The notes under the pieces were generated by a model. It was not told the DNA's origin and did not search any database. It saw only the letters and a list, made by a program, of their open reading frames with translations. The position numbers and the translations under genes are program-made. From Clytia hemisphaerica (lineage: Eukaryota; Cnidaria; Hydrozoa; Leptothecata; Clytiidae), in assembly GCA_902728285.1 (NCBI GenBank), contig CACVBU010001102.1, positions 744,001 through 808,000 of the forward strand: a stretch of DNA of 64,000 nucleotides, written 5' to 3'. This document shows, in pieces, positions 34,292 to 46,763 of this stretch. The stretch's first letter is position 1, and each line of letters opens with the position of its first letter.

Positions 34292-34965
34292 TTTAAAGGG
34301 ACATAAAAGTAGTAAGATGTAAACATTGCGCAAAGCACGTGTCATTAAAGGGAACAATTAAAATCATGTGTCCAAAACAAACTTGTAAAACAATTGAAAC
34401 AATTAAAATCAGCCATATATGTTTTGATTTTGTATGCAGCGGATACGGTTTGTTTACAAATTTCGTCAGTACTTTTATGTTCCTTTAAACACAAACACAC
34501 TTTACTGTACTTTTCTTTAGAAATTAATTTTTGATAAATGTGCGATTGTCAAGTAATGGATTCATGTGTCTTGCGTTTAAGTAAAATTTCTCTTTCTACT
34601 ATGAACAACAATTAATTTTAAAGGTGAGACTTAAAGGGATATAAAAGTAGTAAAATGTAGACACTGCGCAAAGCACGTGTCATTAAAGGGAACAATTAAA
34701 ATCATGTGTCCAAAACAAACTTGCAAAACAATTGAAACAATCAAAATCAGCCATATATGTTTTGATTTTGTGTTCCGCTGCATACGGTTTGTTTACAAAT
34801 TTCGTCAGTACTTTTATGTCCCTTTAAACACAAACACACTTTACTGTACTTTTCTTTAGAAATTTATTTTTGATAAATGTGCGATTGTCAAGTAATGGAT
34901 TCATGTCTTGTGTTTATGAAAATTTATCTTTTTACTATTAACAACAATTAATTTTAAAGGTGAGA
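34292..34965. repeat. Tandem duplication (338 bp) containing a 198-bp MITE
   Basis: The MITE at 34292-34489 has ends TTTAAAGGGACATAAAAGTA and TACTTTTATGTTCCTTTAAA. The MITE and about 140 bases of flank are repeated at 34630-34965 (GCGCAAAGCACGTG at 34328 and 34666). The two copies differ at scattered bases and small indels. Confidence 0.85.
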
Positions 34966-35827
34966 CTTGAACTCCTCTCAATACCACTTTGATTATTTTT
35001 GAAGAAATAAAAAGATAATAATTTCATTTGCAAATAATAGTGATTAAAACTGATCAAAATTTACATGATTTTTTTTTGGTTAACATAATATTTTAGTTAG
35101 GAATTTAATCCATACAACTGCATTTTATTTTAATTTTTTCATATATTATGTCAACTCTCTCTAATTCGAACTTCTATAATCTGGTTTAAAATACTTTCTA
35201 TAATTCGAATTTTTCTCTAATTCGAAGAAAAGTTATAATTCCTTGAACATCGAATCAGAAAGAGTGAACTATACTAATAAATATTTTTTGGTAGATTTTT
35301 ATTTTTTTGATTTAACACAAACTTAACGGACAATGCTCATAATTTCCTTTTTTTTCGAATTAAATTTATTTGTGAAGACCAAGAGGGAAAATGAGCCTTG
35401 GCTGTTAAGAAATCGGGTATAAATATTTTTTTTCAGAGTATTGGTTATAGAATTACTCTGTTTTGATTTAATTTATCTTATATTGCTAGAAATTATTGGA
35501 TCAAACAATTTGATTTAAAAACCTGGATTTTAGAAGCAAAGGTTTCTGACAAATAATATCAGGTAATATCAATATTTCTTAGGAGCTGTAAATAAAAATT
35601 AATATAGGGTGAGATATTATATATTATATATTTTATGATTTATTTCGATTGAAGATATACGGAGAAAATTATACGATCTTTCGTTCTTCTTTACCCGATC
35701 CCTTAGCACCATTATAAAACTGGTAGCCTAGCAATACCTCGTTGATGCACAAAATCGAAAGCTCGGAAAGTTGAAAAAATTCATTGCTTAATTCGTTCTT
35801 AGGCCCTAAATTTCATCCGATTCGATT
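34966..35827. other. Intergenic AT-rich, no gene seen
   Basis: It contains CTCTAATTCGAA-type repeats (35155-35230) like pogo-type MITE ends, and otherwise nothing recognisable. Confidence 0.4.
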
Positions 35828-36510
35828 GCACCATGAACATATAAACGACTGGACATCTATCTTTTATTGTCACTTTGAAGCGAGCTTCGTTGCCGCCTGT
35901 ATTTCAAAATTGGTATGAAAAATCGGACAATATTCCGTCATAATTTTATTTCTTTGAATTATTTAGGTGAAAAGATTGATAGAGCTTAAACATTACTCCT
36001 AATGTACAAAAAAATTATTTTCGAATTTGTTTACAAGTTTCTAATTTATCTTATCAACATTTTCAACTCTGGAATGCAGAATTTCAACTGCGTGTATACT
36101 TTTGAATCTCTTTTGTCACTCCAATAATTTTTTTTATGACTTGAAAAAAATAGCTTGCCAAAGTTGAGAGCTTGTGTGTGTAATAAGAATATCGAGATTA
36201 GAATGTGACACTCTCTAAAATTATTAGACACTTTTTTTTAAGTCAAAATTTAGAAATATTAGTCGGAGTTTTGACAAGCTGACGAATGATTTTACCTCTG
36301 TTATCTTTATTATGATATAGATAAAAGACTTGAGAAGAGTAGAACAACAGAGACTTTTTTCGAAGTTTTGACGTTGTTAGTAAGGTATTCCCAAGTGGTA
36401 TATCATCAAACTCTACTGTTTCATTTTGTGCTTTTAACGAGGCGGCAACGAAGCCCTTTCTACAAAAAGACAAAAGAGGATGTCCAGTCGTTTATATGTT
36501 CATGATTGCA
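35828..36510. mobile_element. 683-bp TIR element
   Basis: ATGAACATATAAACGACTGG (then ACATC) near the left end faces GATGT then CCAGTCGTTTATATGTTCAT at the right. GCTTCGTTGCCGCCT and AGGCGGCAACGAAGC form a second inner pair. No coding sequence is recognised. It lies 88 bases before copy B of the CAGAGGAAT family. Confidence 0.78.
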
Positions 36511-36597
36511 CTCAGAGAAAAGATTCCTTTTGAAAGAAACTTGCCAAACTTGAAACATTGATTTTCAAACATTGATATCACATGAACCAGAGGAATG

Positions 36598-37255
36598 TAA
36601 AGAGATGGAAAAACAGCTTTTCTGATTACTCAAAGTTCAACGATCACTTCTATTGAAAATTCTATTGTAAAAACGTTGATTATGTCATTAAATAAAAGTC
36701 CAGAAAAGACGGCTCTTGGCCATACAAATCAGACGGTTTCTACATGATTTGACGATAAAAATGAAAATTTGTTTTTCCTTTTTTGCCGATTACTAGTTCA
36801 ATTTTTAAGAATAAGGATCAATATTTTTACCAATGTATAGCAAAAGAAATTCTTAACGCAATGATATTAAATTGGTTCTTGTAAAACTGTCAGAACTCGA
36901 GTAAAATCAAGATGAAGTTATAATGTTCTCAAGCTCTAGCTTTCCATATTATGGTGCGGTCATGATGCGGTTATATCAGTAGAATCGCTAGGAAATTCTG
37001 AGCAAGAAGATATAGGTACCTTTTTGTATAAGAGAGGTGTACCCAAAATATAAGCCCTAAAAGTTTGCGCATAATCAGGCTTGAAACAAAAGAATTTTGT
37101 CACAACACGCTAATTATGCAGATTTTTTATAGTGTCAACAAAAGAAACCTATTTACTCGACATAAACTCCCTTAAGGGCAAAAGACCTGGTATATGACAA
37201 GCCGTTTTTCCATTGTTTTCAAGAAGCTGTTTTTCCATCTCTTTACATTCTTCAG
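36598..37255. mobile_element. CAGAGGAAT TIR family, copy B
   Basis: CAGAGGAATGTAAAGAGATG followed by GAAAAACAGCTT opens; AAGCTGTTTTTCCATCTCTT followed by TACATTCTTCAG closes. The flanks CATGAAC and TATGAAC match at six of seven bases. At 658 bp it is the most compact copy and shows the intact family interior, including the uninterrupted site CAGAACTCGAGTAAAATC where copy C carries another element. Its minus-strand frame (37379-37149) covers the terminal repeat and is not taken as a gene. Confidence 0.82.
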
Positions 37256-37262
37256 TATGAAC

Positions 37263-38203
37263 CAAGCTCCTTGCGCGAACATAAATTAATTCTTCGTAAT
37301 TTGATTGATACTTGTCTGTAAATATGTCAATAACACGTGAAAATGGTTTCGAATAATTAAAAAAATTATCGAACAACATAAATTAAAACAAAACAAAAAC
37401 AGATACCCTGTATAAATTTTAGCCCAATTTGCTAGGAGTATGATGAGAAGTGTGTATAATCAATAATGGCCTATAATGGTCGATGGTCCCCGGGGCTTAA
37501 AAACTAACAAATTCTCTCTGTTACCCTTGGCCAACCTCGTCCCCGTGTATCCCAGGCTTTATTTACACTACTGATTGACGCCAGAGAATTATCTAGCGCT
37601 ATCACTGAGCATCAACTAGACGATGTTATCGTCCGTTACAGTGATAGTAAAGGCGGGAAAAATGGCGGTATGGCGGCGTTATGGCGGTATACGGAAAAAA
37701 ATCGGCGGGAGAGTTTCGAAGAAACGACTGGCAACTCTACCGACTGTAAACTCTTTTCGGCAAAGAAAACCGTTTGCGAATTTTTTTATTCGGCTTTGGG
37801 CTTTTTTCTTAGATAGATAGTGATTCCATCAACAAGCTACTAATACGCAGGGAACGAAGTTGGCCCTTGGCTTCATCACTATCCAGCCTTCCCTCATATA
37901 TCTAGCCAGGAATGAATCATAATGATAGTGCATAGGGTTCGACTTTTGTAGATAGGGGTCCGACTTTTTTAGATAGGGGCCGATTTGGGGTCCGAATTAG
38001 GGTCCGATTTGAGGTCCCATCTTGGGTCCGAAATAGGGTCCGGCGTCAGGGTTTAAGGTCCGGATCCAACTTTTACAGTATGCCGAATCCCGGTACCGGG
38101 GTTTTATTACAAAACAAACTTTTCGGGATAGAACGCCACGTATCATTGGTCTTTATGTATTATCCTTTTATCTAATACATACTATACTTTTTATCTATTG
38201 GAT
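37263..38203. other. Intergenic with GGTCCGA-type short repeats
   Basis: At 37655-37710 GGCGGTAT/GGCGGGA units recur, and at 37940-38065 GGGTCCGA(A/T)TT-like units occur about eight times. From 38125 the text ATAGAACGCCACGTATCATT then GGTCTT borders the satellite and is found inverted beyond the second array (50808-50835). Confidence 0.5.
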
Positions 38204-41200
38204 ATCTATGTATCTATGTATCTACATATCTACACATCTGTGTATCTACATATCAACGTATCTATGTATCTATGTATCTACATATCTACGCATCCATGTA
38301 TCTATGTATATATGCATCTACGCATCTATGTATCTACATATCCACGTATCTATGTATCTATGTATCTACATATCTACACATCCATGTATCTATGTATCTA
38401 CACATCCATGTATCTATGTATCTACACATCCATGTATCTATGTATCTACATATCTACACATCTATGTATCTACATATCCACGTATCTATGTATCTACACA
38501 TCTATGAATCTACATATCCACGTATCTATGTATCTACACATCCATGTATCTATGCATCTACGCATCCATGTATCTATGTATCTACATATCTACACATCTA
38601 TGTATCTACATATCCACGTATCTATGTATCTACACATCTATGTATCTACATATCCACGTATCTATGTATCTATGTATCTACATATCCACGTATCTATGTA
38701 TCTTTGTATCTAAATATCTACGCATCCATGTATCTATGTATCTACATATCTACACATCTATGTATCTACATATCCACGTATCTATGTATCTATGTATCTA
38801 CATATCTACGCATCCATGTATCTATGTATCTACATATCTACACATATATGTATCTACATATCCACGTATCTATGTATTTACATATCTACACATCTATGTA
38901 TCTACATATCCACGTATCTATGTATCTATGAATCTACATATCTACACATCCATGTATCTATGCATCTACGCATCCATGTATCTATGTATCTACATATCTA
39001 CACATATATGTATCTACATATCCACGTATCTATGTATCTATGTATCTACATATCTACACATCCATGTATCTATGTATCTACGCATCCATGTATCTATGTA
39101 TCTACATATCTACACATCTATGTATATCTACATATCCACGTATCTATGTATCTACACATCTATGTATCTACATATCCATGTATCTATGTATCTACACATC
39201 CATGTATCTATGTATCTACATATCTACATATCTATGTATCTACATATCCACGTATCTATGTATCTACACATCTATGTATCTACATATCCTCATATCTATG
39301 TATCTATGTATCTACATATCCACGTATCTATGTATTTTTGTATCTAAATATCTACGCATCCATGTATCTTTGTATCTAAATATCTACGCATCCATGTATC
39401 TACATATCCACGCATCTATGTATCTACACATCTATGTATCTACATATCCACGTATCTATGTATCTATGTATCTACATATCCACGTATCTATGTATCTACA
39501 CATCTATGTATCTACATATCAACGTATCTATGTATCTATGTATCTACATATCCACGTATCTATGTATCTTTGTATCTAAATATCTACGCATCCATGTATC
39601 TATGTATCTACATATCTACACATCTATGTATCTACATATCCACGTATCTATGTATCTATGTATCTACATATCTACGCATCCATGTATCTATGTATCTACA
39701 TATCTACACATATATGTATCTACATATCCACGTATCTATGTATCTACATATCTACACATCTATGTATCTACATATCCACGTATCTATGTATCTATGAATC
39801 TACATATCTACACATCCATGTATCTATGCATCTACGCATCCATGTATCTATGTATCTACATATCTACACATATATGTATCTACATATCCACGTATCTATG
39901 TATCTATGTATCTACATATCTACACATCCATGTATCTATGTATCTACGCATCCATGTATCTATGTATCTACATATCTACACATCTATGTATCTACTTATC
40001 CACGTATCTATGTATCTATGTATCTACATATCTACACATCCATGTATCTATGTATCTACACATCCATGTATCTATGTATCTACACATCCATGTATCTATG
40101 TATCTACATATCCACACATCTATGTATCTTAATATCCACGTATCTATGTATCTACACATCTATGAATCTACATATCCACGTATCTATGTATCTACACATC
40201 CATGTATCTATGCATCTACGCATCCATGTATCTATGTATCTACATATCTACACATCTATGTATCTACATATCCACGCATCTATGTATCTACACATCTATG
40301 TATCTACATATCCACGTATCTATGTATCTATGTATCTACATATCGACGTATCTATGTATCTTTGTATCTAAATATCTACACATCCATGTATCTATGTATC
40401 TATGTATCTTTGTATCTAAATATCTACGCATCCATGTATCTATGTATCTACATATCTACACATCTATGTATTCATGTATCTATGTATCTACATATCTACA
40501 TATATATGTATCTACATATCCACGTATCTATGTATCTATGTATCTACATATCTACACATCAATGTATCTACATATCCACGTATCTATGTATCTATGAATC
40601 TACATATCTACACATCCATGTATCTATGCATCTACGCATCCATGTATCTATGTATCTACATATCTACACATATATGTATCTACATATCCACGTATCTATG
40701 TATCTATGTATCTACATATCTACACATCCATGTATCTATGTATCTACGCATCCATGTATCTATGTATCTACATATCTACACATCTATGTAAATCTACATA
40801 TCAACGTATCTATGTATCTACACATCTATGTATCTACATATCCATGTATCTATGTATCTACACATCCATTTATCTATGCATCTACGCATCCATGTATCTA
40901 TGTATCTACATATCTACACATCTATTAATCTACATATCCATGTATCTACGCATCCATGTATCTATGTATCTACATATCTACACATCTATGTATATCTACA
41001 TATCCACGTATCTATGTATCTACACATCTATATATCTACATATCCACGTATCTATGTATCTACACATCCATGTATCTATGCATCTACGCATCCATGTATC
41101 TATGTATCTACATATCTACACATCTATGTATCTACATATCCACGTATCTATGTATCTACACATCTATGTATCTACATATCCACGTATCTATGTATCTATG

Positions 41201-41891
41201 TATCTAAGTATCTATATATCCACGTATCTATGTATCTTTGTATCTAAATATCTACGCATCCATGTATCTATGTATCTACATATCTACACATCTATGTATC
41301 TACATATCCACGTATCTATGTATCTATGTATCTACATATCTACGCATCCATGTATCTATGTATCTACATATCTACACATCTATGTATCTACATATCCACG
41401 TATCTATGTATATATGTATCTACATATTTACACATCTATGTATCTACATATCCACGTATCTATGTATCTATGTATCTACATATCTACACATCCATGTATC
41501 TATGCATCTACGATCCATGTATCTATGTATCTACATATCTACACATCTATGTATCTACATATCCACGTATCTATCTATCTATGTATCTACATATATACGC
41601 ATCCATGTATCTATGTATCTACATATCTACACATCTATGTATCTACATATCCACTTATCTATGTATATATGTATCTACATATTTACACATCTATGTATCT
41701 ACATATCCACGTATCTATGTATCTATGTATCTACATATCTACACATCCATGTATCTATGCATCTACGCATCCATGTATCTATGTATCTACATATCTACAC
41801 ATCTATGTATCTACATATCCACGTATCTATGTATCTATGTATCTACATATATACGCATCCATGTATCTATGTATCTACATATCTACACATC
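38204..41891. repeat. Satellite array 1, 8-bp unit ATCTAYRY (first block)
   Basis: Continuous tandem repetition of octamers such as ATCTATGT, ATCTACAT, ATCCACGT, ATCTACAC and ATCTACGC, in irregular higher-order order. Because the unit is 8 bp and stop-free, all three + frames stay open for hundreds of codons and encode the same MYLHIYTSMYLCIYIS-like peptide. These frames have no start context, no composition of real proteins and no family, so they are artefacts. Confidence 0.95.
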
Positions 41892-41990
41892 TATCAGTCA
41901 ATAATAGAGACTAGTTTATTTTCCGATACTCGGAGTTTCGTGCCGTTTCAGGCAGTCTTCAGTCAGTCTAGTCTCTATTATTGACTGATA
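41892..41990 (-). mobile_element. 99-bp hairpin inserted in the satellite, hammerhead-like loop
   Basis: The 23-base ends (41892-41914 and 41968-41990, core AGTCAATAATAGAGACTAG) are perfect inverse complements. On the minus strand the 53-base loop reads CTGAAGA, a TGCC/GGCA stem, CGAAAC and a TCCGA/TCGGA stem. That gives a three-way junction with a CUGANGA...GAAA layout like a hammerhead ribozyme, although the expected cleavage-site U after stem III is not evident. The satellite resumes after a further 57 bases. Confidence 0.6.
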
Positions 41991-42047
41991 TATCGCTCTA
42001 CCGATGGTATAGAGCACTATCTTGAATCGCAAGTCAGATTTGCAAAT
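41991..42047 (+). other. tRNA/SINE-like fragment inside the satellite
   Basis: GTATAGAGCACTATCTTGAA followed by TCGCAAGTCAGATTTGCAAA resembles the D-arm to T-arm course of tRNA-derived SINE heads (TAGAGCAC...CTTGAA...CGCAAG). It is too short and diverged to be sure. Confidence 0.35.
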
Positions 42048-43115
42048 ATCTACACATCTATGTATCTACATATCCATGTATCTATGTATCTATGTATCTA
42101 CATATCTACGCATCCATGTATCTATGTATCTACACATCTACACATCTATGTATCTACATATCCATGTATCTATGTATCTATGTATCTACATATCTACACA
42201 TCCATGCATCTATGTATCTATGCATCTACGCATCTATGTATCTACGCATCCATGTATCTATGTATCTACACATCTACACATCTATGTATCTACATATCCA
42301 TGTATCTATGTATCTATGTATCTACATATCTACACATCCATTTATCTATGTATCTACACATCTACACATCTATGTATCTACATATCCATGTATCTATGTA
42401 TCTATGTATCTACATATCTACACATCCATGCATCTATGTATCTACATATCTACACATCTATGTATCTACATATGCACGTATCTGTGTATCTACACATCTA
42501 TTAATCTACATATCCATGTATCTATGTATCTATGTATCTACATATCTACACATCCATGCATCTATGTATCTACATATCTACACATCTATGTATCTACATA
42601 TCCACGTATCTATGTATCTATGTATCTACATATCTACACATCCATGTATCTATGCATCTATGCATCCACGTATCTATGTATCTACATATCTACACATCTA
42701 TGTATCTACATATCCACGTATCCATGTATCTATGTATCTATGTATCTACGCATCCATGTATCTATGTATCTATATATCTACGCATCCATGTATCTATGTA
42801 TCTACATATCTACACATCTATGTATCTACATATCCACGTATCCATGTATCTGTGTATCTACATATCTACGCATCCATGTATCTATGTATCTATGTATCTA
42901 TGCATCCACATATCTATGCATCTATGTATCTAGTTATCTATTATAATGTGGTTAGAGATAACACATATCAACATATCTACACATCTATGTATCTACATAT
43001 CCACGTATCTATGTTTCTACATATCTATGCATCTATGTATCTACGCATCCATGTATCTATGTATCCATTTATCTACATATCCATGTATCTAGTTATCTAT
43101 TATAATGTAGTTAGA
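42048..43115. repeat. Satellite array 1, second block and edge
   Basis: The octamer array continues to about 43090. Near its end a non-satellite block TAGTTATCTATTATAATGTG followed by GTTAGAGATAACACAT appears at 42931 and again at 43089 (GTAGTT variant), about 158 bases apart, so the array edge has itself been duplicated. Confidence 0.9.
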
Positions 43116-43473
43116 GATAACACATCATCTTTCTATGAATATTTCGTCCAACTGGCCTTTTTCAACATAAAAATGGATATATTTGACAAGGTTGATATGC
43201 TAATTCTATATACACAAGGGAAACAAATTATAGGTCTATTGACAATTAAAAAGTTCATCTGAGAGTAAAAGTTAAAAAGGCGTTAAAATGACGGTGTAAT
43301 GTACAATTGTAATTAACGAAAATAAATTAAGCTCGGGAGAATAAATAGGGTAATAAAATATGATTAAGTAAAGAAGTTTTTTCTCAAAAGTTAAATTCCC
43401 GCCTGACAAGAAGACAAAAAAACTAAACAAAGAAAGGGTAAAAACCTAGCCATAATCGATCATCACTTCCCTC
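43116..43473. other. Between satellite edge and endonuclease fragment
   Basis: AT-rich, with no recognisable gene or repeat. On the minus strand this would be the 3' flank of the endonuclease fragment. Confidence 0.4.
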
Positions 43474-44037
43474 TCATTCCAAGCCCTGAGGCTCAAAGGT
43501 CTGGAGCTTGTTAATCCAGAAATCTTGGCGTACCCGAAGACTCTGTTCATTCTGGGATTGATCGATTAGTGTAAAATCCCAGTCCTCCATACCATTATGA
43601 CCCTCCTGACAAAAATGAGAGTGAAATGACATTTGAGGCGCTGTTTCACCTGAACTGCATTTCTGGAAACAAGATTTATAGTTGTTAAACCTGTTTCTAA
43701 ATTTTATGGTGCTGCCTACATATTGTTTTTGACATGATTTGCATGTCACTAGGTAGACAACATGTTCAGAATCACAGTTCAAATGACACCTGATTTCGTA
43801 CTCCTCCGATGTTATTGAGCTCCTAAAAGATTTTGTTTTAGTGATAGAAGGACATATCAAGCAGCGTGTTTTCTGACATGCTTCAGATTGACCTCCTATC
43901 TTCTTAGGTTTAGAGAGTTTGGATCGAACAAGAAGGTCTTTGAGGCTTTTCGCGCAGATCGAAAAAGTTTCTGCAAAATTTTTGGCTAGAACAAATCTTT
44001 GTGAAATAATTTCACGGTTTTTTTTACAAATCCACAA
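43474..44037 (-). pseudogene. Penelope-type GIY-YIG endonuclease fragment
   Basis: A 187-codon open frame whose first ATG is at 44037. It shows LKDLLVRSKLSKPKK, the linker seen between RT and endonuclease in Penelope-like elements; cysteine/histidine pairs (CQKTRCLIC, CHLNCDSEH); then the GIY-YIG core VVYLVTCKSCQKQYVGST with the R of FRNRFNNYKS, the H and E of HSHFCQEGHNG, and DWDFTLIDQ. It ends normally after QTFEPQGLE. No RT precedes it, so it is a 5'-truncated insertion. GIY-YIG nucleases cut target DNA to prime integration. It lies on the same strand as the RT fragment at 27414-28041 but in the wrong order to be one element. Confidence 0.87.
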
Positions 44038-45229
44038 AAAACACTGCGAAACACAAACATTCCATTCTCAGGATTTAAAAAATCACCTCTAAAATAATAA
44101 ATAAAAAATTCTCTCTCCGCTTAAGGTATTGAATTGTATTTAGTTTGAAAAGGGCCGTCTTCATAAGGGTTCATATCATAAGTTATTTGGAATCATATTA
44201 TTTTTTCTTGAGAAGTGAAGACTATTTGATGTTATAATGCTATAAAGGTATTGTACTCTAAGACTTCTATTCATTTATCATTAGAAACCAGAATAAACCA
44301 AAATCTACCAAAATTCCGCCACGGAAAATATTCCTTTGAAGTTCAAGGATTTTGTCAAATATTCTGCGAATTTTGAATATTTTTAGCCAATTCCGAAATT
44401 CCGCAAAACTTTTTGCTAAATTCCGTGTTTCTGCACTAAAATTGTGTAATTTTCCGTCTCCGTCGGAGAACGTAATTTCTGAAATTCCGTCTAAATTTTT
44501 GTCAAATCCTGCCACTCGTCCGAAAAAAGGGCTGATTCCGCTCCTCCGGCCGCCAGCCATGAAACCCTTGCTTCTTATCTTAGTTATCTTATACACAGTT
44601 TTTTATAAGAATTGCATAAATTGAAATCAGCCTCGTGATTATTTTCAACCTCGCATGCTGAATAAATAATAAACTATCCTACGTCGTGCGACGGGTAGCC
44701 ATCACGGGGGGGGGGGTCAAAGTAAGCCCTGGGGTAAGAAGATCAATTTTTCTATTTAATTAATGGTTAAGTACCCTCCCCCTGCACGCACGCGTACGCA
44801 AATGGCTATACCCCCTGGTGAGTGCGTAATTTTTCATTCACCCCTCCCCCCGTTGGTTGAAGAAAATTTCTAATTCAAATCTTATGATTCAGATCTTTAT
44901 TTCATACATGAAACTCAATGTTTACTAAGAAACTTTTTCTTTTCCTTCATGCGTATATATAAGAAGTGTAAAAGTCGACAAAAATACAAGTAAAAAAGGG
45001 CTACGAATAAAAACATTTTCCTTTGACCCCTCCCCTCACCCTGTACGCAAGCATATGCTTCTGAGAAGACCCGCCTCCCCCTTAGTGCGTACGTACTATG
45101 TTGACGGCCCCAAGGTTCTTTTATAGTATAATTTTGATTTTAGAAAGATGTATAGTATTTATTTGCTTAGTTACATACAAAGTCAGTAAAAACATTCTCG
45201 CCTTTGCCGAAAACTTTTCGTATACCTAG
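44038..45229. other. Repeat-rich intergenic, CCCTCCCCC/GCACGCACG motifs
   Basis: 44320-44540 repeats AATTCCG/ATTCCGT units in an AT-rich setting. 44700-45115 carries G or C runs with GCACGCACGCGTACG, GTACGCAAGCATATGC and GTGCGTACGTAC, a repeated-motif pattern like other MITEs here, but its ends were not delimited. Confidence 0.4.
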
Positions 45230-45236
45230 AGGAATG

Positions 45237-46060
45237 TAAAGATGTATAACCAATGTATAACAAAATAAATTCCTAACACAATGATATTAAATTGGTTCTT
45301 GTAAAAATGTCAGATGTCGAGTCCCGGGGGGGGGGGCACTCAAGGTAAATGACCTACCAGACGTTCGGCCCTTAAGGGTAGGTTTTTCATAGTTCAGCTA
45401 GTGCACTGTAAGGGTAGGAAATTACAAAACTGCACTGATCTGCACTGCAAGGGTAGGAAATTGTGATAAAAGGCCAATTTTTTGGTAAAATTGGCACAAA
45501 ATTGGTCAATTTTGGAGGAAAAATTCCACATTTTCTTGGAAAATTGCAAAAATTGCGGGCGAGAAATTTTGTGTGCACTGTAAGGGTATGATTTTTCATG
45601 GAAATTCACTGCACTGTAAGGGTCCGATTTTAGAAGCCAAATTTTGGGCCGAACGTATGGTCGTTTTCAGATCGAGTGCCCCCCGGGTGTCGAGTAAACT
45701 CAAGATGAAGTTATAATTTTCTCGAGCTCTAGCTTTCCATATTATGGTGCAGTAATGATGCAGTTATATCAGTTGAATCGCTAGAAAATTCTGAGGAAGA
45801 AGAAATAGGTACCTTTTCGTATAGGACAGGTGTACCCAAAATATAAGCCCTTAAAGTTAGAGCATAATCAGGCTTGAAACAAAAGAGTTTTGTCACAACA
45901 CGCTAATTAGCCCCCTAATTATGCAGATTTTTTATAGCGACAACAAAAGAAACCTATTCACTCGACATAAACTCCCTTAAGGGCAAGAGACCTGGTATAT
46001 GACGAGCCGTTTTTCCATTGTTTTCAAGAAGCTGTTTTTCCATCTCTTTACATTCCTCTG
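45237..46060. mobile_element. CAGAGGAAT TIR family, copy C
   Basis: It opens TAGAGGAATGTAAAG (first base changed) and closes CATCTCTTTACATTCCTCTG. GTATACC flanks both sides exactly (45230-45236, 46061-46067). The interior follows copy B closely (ATGATATTAAATTGGTTCTT, TAAACTCCCTTAAGGGCA), but the left inner TIR is deleted and a 365-bp element has been inserted at 45323. Confidence 0.85.
45323..45687. mobile_element. 365-bp MITE with 8-bp duplication, nested in copy C
   Basis: CCCGGGGGGGGGGCACTC opens and GAGTGCCCCCCGGG closes. TGTCGAGT is duplicated exactly on both sides (45315-45322, 45688-45695). Copy B (about 36890-36908) shows the same host sequence with one such site and no insert. GCACTGTAAGGGTAGGAAAT-like units repeat about four times inside. 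An 8-bp duplication suggests a hAT-type transposase. Confidence 0.88.
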
Positions 46061-46280
46061 GTATACCCAAAGCAATGTGAATAAAAATATTTTGTTATCA
46101 AAGGCAAAAATAGCAACGGATGGGTTTACATATAGGGGAAAATCGATTAAGGAATACAATGAAAACAGCACGAATTCTTTTGATTCTTCCATCACGATTC
46201 CTTTGTAAATCATAATTGATTTTCACTAAGCTTTCTGATTGGTTCAAATTTTATTACAGAATGCGAACATGGTTTTTCTA

Positions 46281-46761
46281 CAGGGTGTCCCTAATAAAAG
46301 TATCGAGTTTGAACATGCGATTGAGTAAAAAAGTTTGTGTGTGTTATCGCTAAAATATAAGAACGTTCTCCATCACATAGGCTCATTACAAAAGGTAGTT
46401 ACAACGTATAAATTAATCAATAGCCCTTTTACTATTCCCCTGTTGCATAAATGTACGTCTTTAAAAATCAAAATTAATAAAAATTCAAATTCCCTCGTTT
46501 TACTTTTTCATTGTTCCATACATTCCATTTTTATTATTTTCATAGTTTTACATACGATTCTTTACAAACATGTTTTAATTGTTGCGTTTTTCTCATGATC
46601 GTAATTTCGTTGCATTTGTAAACAGGCAGAGTATGTTTTTATTGTTACGTAATGACAAAGAAAAAAGAGGGAGAGCTTAAAATACAATTTTGTGAATACA
46701 CACTTAAAACTTTCTACTCAATCGCATGTTCAAACTCGATACTTTTATTAGGGACACCCTG
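46281..46761. mobile_element. 481-bp mariner-type MITE, perfect 47-bp TIRs
   Basis: CAGGGTGTCCCTAATAAAAG continues to GATTGAGTA at the left; its exact inverse (TACTCAATCGCATGTTCAAA onwards to GGGACACCCTG) is at the right. TA flanks both ends (46279-46280, 46762-46763). The core is AT-rich without coding sequence. Perfect TIRs suggest a recent insertion. Confidence 0.9.
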
Positions 46762-46763
46762 TA

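Noticed and set aside
38204..43115. CRISPR-like repetition
   Set aside because: No spacer-repeat alternation; it is a continuous octamer satellite in an animal genome.
38198..43262. About twenty overlapping + frames of 75-402 codons
   Set aside because: They are read through the 8-bp satellite. All frames give the same MYLHIYTS-type peptide and none has coding features.
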